Shown: one piece after another, positions 59,153 through 64,000 of the stretch | How the letters are laid out: every line of letters starts with the position of its first letter | Numbering within the stretch: the first letter of the stretch is position 1 | Assembly: GCA_963921825.1 (NCBI GenBank) | Contig: OY997594.1 | Location: forward strand, 62,295,675-62,359,674 | DNA length: 64,000 bases | Direction of reading: 5' to 3' | Source: Erodium maritimum | Taxonomy: Eukaryota; Streptophyta; Magnoliopsida; Geraniales; Geraniaceae | The notes under the pieces: generated by a model | The model's input: the letters and a program-made list of their open reading frames with translations, nothing else | Database searches by the model: none | Told to the model about the DNA's origin: nothing | Translations under genes and position numbers: made by a program

Positions 59153-59162
59153 TTTCCCTTTT
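59153..59162. repeat. Target-site duplication of LINE C, left
   Basis: CTTTCCCTTT, repeated at 60796-60805. The last T's merge with the poly(A)-derived T-run, so the exact edge is ambiguous by a few bases. Confidence 0.85.
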
Positions 59163-60795
59163 TTTTTTGATAAACGATGAATTTATTTCTTTGAATTTCA
59201 AGAAGAAATACAAAGTGGGGAGATTCAACCCAAAAAGGGAACGTCCCAAAAACCTTCTAAAGAGACAAAAATCGGAGCACGCGGCCAAGGAACACACTGA
59301 CTTAACGCCACAAAAAAACTGACACAACCACTTAACAAAAGAAACTCTACTAACGCAGCACCACTGAAAACCCAACCTGCAAAAAGAAAACAAAACCACA
59401 GGAAAGCCCTATTACGAAGACTGAATCCAATCTAAGGACTCCTCCTCACCACAGACTTCTTCAAAATCCACCTCATCGTCGCTACCCAGATCAAGTCTGC
59501 CAGAAACCTCGTACTCCAAACTATTTAATTGTTCGATAATGTCTTTGCCCGAGAGTAGAGCCTTATGCTCTACACTCTTTACATAATCCCAAGATCTTCT
59601 CCGGGTGTCCCTTTCCGTGCTTATGGACCTAGATTTGGCCCCTTGGTGTAGAACATAACCCGAGGTTTTTTGGCTCCTCGTCCTCTTTGAACCCTGAATA
59701 AACCCATAGACTTGGGAGATCGTGACACACTGTTTTCAATGGAGCTGATTGAATCGGGAACAACCAAGGAGGTGTTCGCTCCCGAGCACCCAAGATTTGG
59801 ACCAGAAGAGAAAGATTTGACCTCCTTAACCCCTCGAGAAGTACTATATAACTTCAAACCAATTGAGTGTGTTTGATCAGGCGGAGGAGTTACAGTAACC
59901 TCCATGCCTGAGGAACCTAGTTGCACCATATCTCTAGGCAGAGAAACTTCAAATGGACATGGAACAAGGGATAGACACCCAGAAATTAGAACTTCCTTGA
60001 AAGGCATCGAAGAAAATTCATCTGTAGATGTTTGCTGCAGATGAGGAGGGACTCATAACGGTGCCTTTTTCTTGCCGAGAACCTCCTTCTGTGGCGAACC
60101 TGGCTTGAGAACAGGGACTTCCGCTTCTGAAACTTCCCACACGTGAACCGAAAAACATCCGATCCCAGAGAGAGATTCACATCATGAAGAACAAATCAAT
60201 GAGTATCATGAACCAGAACAAAATCCCTTCTACAGTTTCCATCGTCATAATCATGATGAACTGGTACGAATTTCCCGAACCTGGACTTAAAGCTCTAAGA
60301 TTGGCCCCGCACCAACTATGAAACGACATGTCTTCCGAAGCATACCAACGAAAGCTTCCTCTTGTAGACAAACAGACCCATCTCCTACCACTTGAAGCTC
60401 TGCCCCCAATGCTCCCCAATCCAAAGATCCAAGATTAGATGAGTCGTTATTAAGCAAAAAAAACCCGATTGCCCAGGTCACGAGGCTCGATTACAAGGAA
60501 GCCCGCTCCAAACAAATTCTCTCGGACTGAAGCCAGAATGAAAGGGCCATGGGTAATCGCCAACACTCCATGAAGAGCTAAAGTCTGGTGCTCTATTACG
60601 AGAGACCCAGAACAGAGTTCAAGCGATCTCTCACTACGGATCTCATACGGTCTTCGATGTCCATTTCTTTTCGCAGGTCTATCATCGTGAGGCCATGATC
60701 GATCTACCTGCAGAGTGTGACCCATAACTTTGACACCATTAAGCTTTCTCACCACTCGATCTGCATCTGCAATCGACGCTACAAAGAGGAAACTG
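59163..60795 (-). mobile_element. LINE C: ORF1-only LINE copy
   Basis: A minus-strand insertion into the 3' UTR of LINE B, bracketed by a 10-bp duplication and ending in an A-tail (plus-strand T-run). It contains the end of ORF1, a short 3' UTR (about 270 bp) and poly(A). There is no endonuclease or reverse transcriptase between ORF1 and the tail, so ORF2 is missing, not merely truncated from the 5' side. The 5' edge falls inside ORF1. Confidence 0.8.
59430..60795 (-). pseudogene. LINE C ORF1 with RNA-recognition-motif end
   Basis: At the 5' edge the frame encodes the second half of an RRM-like fold (F-V-A-S-I-A-D-A-D-R-V-V, K-L-N-G-V-K-V-M-G-H-T-L-Q-V), then a basic linker. After frame breaks near 60450 and 60180 the frame is open from about 60007. 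It ends in the acidic tail D-I-I-E-Q-L-N-S-L-E-Y and L-G-S-D-D-E-V-D-F-E, with a stop near 59432. RRM-containing ORF1 proteins are known from plant L1 elements, where they bind element RNA. Confidence 0.65.
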
Positions 60796-60805
60796 CTTTC
60801 CCTTT
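60796..60805. repeat. Target-site duplication of LINE C, right
   Basis: Partner of 59153-59162. Confidence 0.85.
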
Positions 60806-61310
60806 ATCTCTTGGATTTCTACTCCTAAGCTTTCCTCTTTTAGGGGTAATCTACAAGGTAGCTTTGGGGTGGTGAGTCTACTATTGATCTTTGTTTTCTT
60901 TCTCTCTCAAGGGCTCGATTGTACTTACTACTGCATCTGCTGGACTTTTCTATTGGTTTGGTTTGTGGTAGTGCCAAGATGGCCACTATTTTTTATAGAG
61001 GGTTTGGTTGGTTTACATCTGGGATATGATTGACTGTGGGTGGGAATTGAGTTGTTTTCGGGGCTGCTTATTGTTAGTTATGGGTTTCTTACAGCACAAG
61101 GCATGGGGTTGGGGGCCTATTTGAGGTCATCTTTTTTTTAATCGGGTGTTTTGGGGGTTGTATAGTGTTTCTTCCAGCACAAGTCATTAGGGTGGGGACT
61201 AATTGAAGTCTCATTTGGTTGTAACTTTCTTTGAAAGTATTTCCCTTGACCTTGCCCATTTTTTCAAAGACGTAATTTATAAAAACAAAAACTACTGATA
61301 AAAAGTTGTA
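60806..61310 (+). mobile_element. LINE B 3' UTR and tail
   Basis: Continues LINE B on the far side of LINE C. GT-rich untranslated sequence ends in an A-rich stretch after 'gacgtaatttataaaaac'. Confidence 0.6.
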
Positions 61311-61518
61311 TGTTAGTAACTCTATCCTTATTCGATGATATCAAACTCATTTTTGCAAAGAAATCTAGTAAAAAAGACTTCTCACTAACTAGTAAAAAAT
61401 ATTCGGCTTGTGTGGTCTGATACTCCCCTACCGTATACACTCAAACCTGATGCTAGCAATTAATAAAGATTTTTTTATGCTAAAAAACGACAAGTTACAA
61501 AACATTTTTTTATAATTA

Positions 61519-61551
61519 CTAGGTGATAGCAACGCGCTATCGCGCGTTGCT
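61519..61551 (-). mobile_element. Helitron 3' terminus
   Basis: On the minus strand, a hairpin with perfect 10-bp arms (61542-61551 and 61528-61537, 4-base loop) is followed after 5 bases by CTAG (61522-61519) and then T. GC-rich hairpin plus CTRR next to T is the diagnostic 3' end of Helitrons. The body should extend to higher coordinates. The 5' TC end was not located. Confidence 0.65.
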
Positions 61552-62343
61552 AGTTGTATTTTACATCTTGATTAGGATACGTTTATGATAAGTACTGAAA
61601 ACTTTACTAACATATAGTTTAGCATTAAAGTTCAATAAAACAATATCGTCCCTATATGTACCAATTCATTTTTTGTAACTTTTTTTGAGGCATCATTTTT
61701 ATAACTTCATTGTTGTGGTTTGTACATTTGAACCAAACATTAATTTCAACAAACTAAGTAAAATTCAAATTTTCCATAACGCTGAAACCAAAATTATATA
61801 TTCTTTTTTCTTAGTTCACCTAATCTCTCATTTCGGCATCTTCAAAGGGAAGAAGTTTTAAATTATGCCTTAGCCATTATAAACCCATCATGTCATTATA
61901 AACCCATCATAGTTTTCTAGATTGTAAATCTGAAATGAAACTTAATTTTTTTTTTGAAAGAGAAATGAAACTTTAATTGAACATTAACTTAGACTATGTA
62001 TCAAATTTGTGCAAAGAACAAACTATAAGAAGCAATAGAAACTTTCCATAAGAATTGTATCATGAGACTACCAGCAACAATTGTAGAAAACATTATTGTC
62101 CATTGCATTTCCCCAAACTCTGCAATGGTAATTCTTTCTTTTTTTCCATCAAGAAACCAAGTAGAAACAAAAAACTATAAATCACTGAACATCCAAGAAC
62201 CAAAACAGCAAACTCTCAAAGCACATCTCGACATACATCTTATCAAATTTCAAGTTTATTTAAAGTCACTAAACATAGTTCATGGCACATTTTAACCTAA
62301 GACTCAATGAAAATGTAAACAGAACCTTGAATCATCATCAACT
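61552..62343. other. Probable Helitron interior and GAPDH 3' flank
   Basis: AT-rich sequence with no Rep/helicase coding. The part next to 62344 is probably the 3' untranslated sequence of the GAPDH fragment. Confidence 0.35.
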
Positions 62344-62516
62344 TCAGAGGGAGGATGTGATTTGCACAATCAAGTCAATAACTCGAGAACTGCCAACACA
62401 TTAGACAGAAAGGGCATGTCATTTACATGAATCCAGAGAGACAATATTGTCCAAAAGCATGTTGTTGTAAGAATAGAAGATCAACATTATTACCTGTAGC
62501 CCCATTCGTTGTCATA
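62344..62516 (-). pseudogene. 3' fragment of a cytosolic GAPDH (GapC) gene
   Basis: Two coding pieces on the minus strand, 62516-62494 and 62389-62344, are separated by a normal GT...CAG intron of 104 bp. Together they encode the GAPDH C-terminal signature Y-D-N-E-W-G-Y-S, then S-R-V-I-D-L-I-V and a short tail with TGA at 62346-62344. Phase is preserved across the intron. The Trp before this motif is absent: the preceding triplet is TAG. No upstream GAPDH exon is recognisable to the window end, so this is a gene fragment, not a working glycolytic enzyme. Its orientation matches the Helitron end at 61519. Confidence 0.8.
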
Positions 62517-62704
62517 CTAATTTCCTCCTCCTCCTGCAACTTGCCTGCTCATAGATGATGAAGATGGGAAGAGAGCTATGCTGGTCAAAGGGCTATCAAT
62601 GGTTGCTATTGTTACAAGAACCCACTGTGTCCTTATAGAGGTTGATGGACTCTGTTGGCTCTCTATTTATCAGTGCCAATATGAATCAATATGTATAAGA
62701 ACCC

Positions 62705-62746
<42 letters not shown>

Positions 62747-64000
62747 TCAACATGAGAAGCTGTTGGAGTATAAAACTAAAATAGTGCTAAATAAGGGCGA
62801 TCGACAAAACCATTTTCCACAACCTAAATTCACCATAGAGTATATCTGAATCTCTCTCGCGGTTACCGCAAACCTCGCTGGTTTTATGTCCGCGCGGACC
62901 ATCTTAGCTATAATTAGTTGTTTTAGAACTTTTGACCGGAAGGATGACCTGCATTTGTGAAAGTATTCTTTTTCATCTTCTCTAGGGTGGTTGAATATTA
63001 GAGAATCTTAGAAAACAATCAGACTAATTTACTTATTCAGTATTGATGACATGTTATTGAGGGTTTATTTATAATGACAATTATGAGGAATTTGTACTCT
63101 CATGATCTTAGTAGTTGGTCATAGATCATGACATTTGAAGTTAGTCTTATTTCTTATATTAACGGTAACATGGTTATTTCATGTTTTACTTTCACTATTG
63201 ATTATATCTTTTAGCTTCTATAGTGGTTACATCATTTGCCTGTTTCGCGTTGTATGCCAAATTTGAAGCTTATTTTAACTCATACGTTTGAAGATTTCAC
63301 TGCTAATCTGCAGAGCAGCAAGAATATGGTCACATTTTCATGTGCACTTCATACAATTGACAACGATAAGATAGTAGTTAATCAAATTTCAAAACAATGA
63401 CTTTATAACTCTACATCCAAGACAGTAAAAACCCTTCTCTTTATCATTTTTCTATTTTTGTCATAATTATAGAAAAAGAAAATGGAGTTAACATTATTGA
63501 CCACTGCTGAAAATAATCATGATTCAAAGAGATAATACCTCTGGGAGTTTCTAACAAAGCACAACAATAAATCGAGAATCAATGGTCCTCTCAAATACAA
63601 GTTTTCTATCTTGGTAAGTCAAGACCATACCCCAAAAACTGAAAAACCAAGATAAATTGTCAGTAGACTGCCATAAATATTTTAGAGTCTTATAGAGATT
63701 AAAGTGATGAAAATGTGATTTAAACTTCACCTAGCATAATTTAATTATTCGAGTTGTCATCAAAATCACCCTAAAGAAATACTGCTTCTACACAATTTAA
63801 TATTCGAATTGTCATTAAATTCACAAGAACTACTACTTCTACACGTTTTGAAGAGTGGCCCTGAATTAACTATATTATAGTAAGTGCATTGAACAAAGAT
63901 ACTTGAAAGATTGACTTCCTTTCTCCTTCGACCACATCTCCAATGAACACCAAAAGAGAGACCTCTCATGATTTGTAGCTGTAAATTCTTTATCAGAACA
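62517..64000. other. Right-edge AT-rich region, no gene recognised
   Basis: No coding signal could be supported. It contains a TA microsatellite (62707-62743). It also holds an imperfect direct repeat of roughly 55-60 bp (about 63735-63795 and 63797-63846), built on 'aatttaatattcgaattgtc' and 'cttctacac'. Confidence 0.4.
62707..62743. repeat. TA microsatellite
   Basis: An uninterrupted TA run of about 37 bases, flanked on both sides by 'atgaatcaa'-type sequence. Confidence 0.95.

Larger units (their letters stand above)
54905..61310 (+). mobile_element. LINE B, 5'-truncated, with two insertions
   Basis: A plus-strand LINE starting in the linker before RT and ending with an A-rich tail near 61290-61310. 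It is interrupted by a solo LTR (55524-57266) and by LINE C (59163-60795). It is more decayed than LINE A, with many stops and shifts. Its left edge abuts LINE A head-to-head. Confidence 0.8.

Noticed and set aside
62520..64000. More GAPDH exons upstream of the 3' fragment, making an intact gene
   Set aside because: I read the minus strand to the window end and found no further GAPDH motif. A fragment is the simpler reading.

Overview
This is nuclear DNA from a plant, most likely a eudicot. The genes have many introns and plant-type products: an aluminium-activated malate transporter (ALMT), the chloroplast-envelope galactolipid synthase DGD1, a plant NC/LRAT-domain protein and the ribosome-assembly factor NSA2. 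About two thirds of the window is transposon-derived. There is no bacterial operon structure and no CRISPR array. I saw no tRNA or rRNA gene.

Layout. 1-1528: 3' part of an ALMT gene (+). 1529-10728: gene-poor, with two inverted-repeat (MITE-like) elements, LTR-like sequence with a minisatellite, and unrecognised low-grade ORFs. 10729-14929: complete DGD1 (-), seven coding exons, 780 codons, with P1BS-like and G-box sites upstream. 17631-19389: complete LRAT-domain gene (+), three exons, 266 codons, with a partial duplication of exon 3 inside intron 2. 20474-22906: complete NSA2 gene (-), 260 codons in nine coding segments, the first of which is just the ATG. 23162-26130: a poly(A)-ended retroelement and an LTR-retrotransposon fragment.

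26131-61310 is a nested pile of retrotransposons. A LINE on the minus strand (LINE A, about 26131-54900) was hit twice: by a full-length but broken Ale/Retrofit-type Copia element (49475-54234), and by a second Copia element now present as a tandem array (27641-46501) of seven LTRs and six internal regions, with a 3076-bp period and one 5-bp target duplication flanking the whole array. A second LINE on the plus strand (LINE B, about 54905-61310) carries a probable solo LTR (55524-57266) and an ORF1-only LINE copy (59163-60795, minus) with a 10-bp target duplication. At the right edge are a Helitron 3' terminus (61519-61551) and, on the same strand, the last two exon pieces of a cytosolic GAPDH gene (62344-62516).

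The most striking feature is the Copia array. Its six units share the same internal deletion (reverse transcriptase and RNase H lost) and the same two frameshifts, so the element was already dead when it multiplied. All five inner LTRs look like hybrids: their 5' part matches the right-most LTR and their 3' part matches the left-most LTR. That is what unequal LTR-LTR recombination, or reinsertion of an LTR-recombined circle, should leave. The array appears to have grown by recombination rather than transposition.
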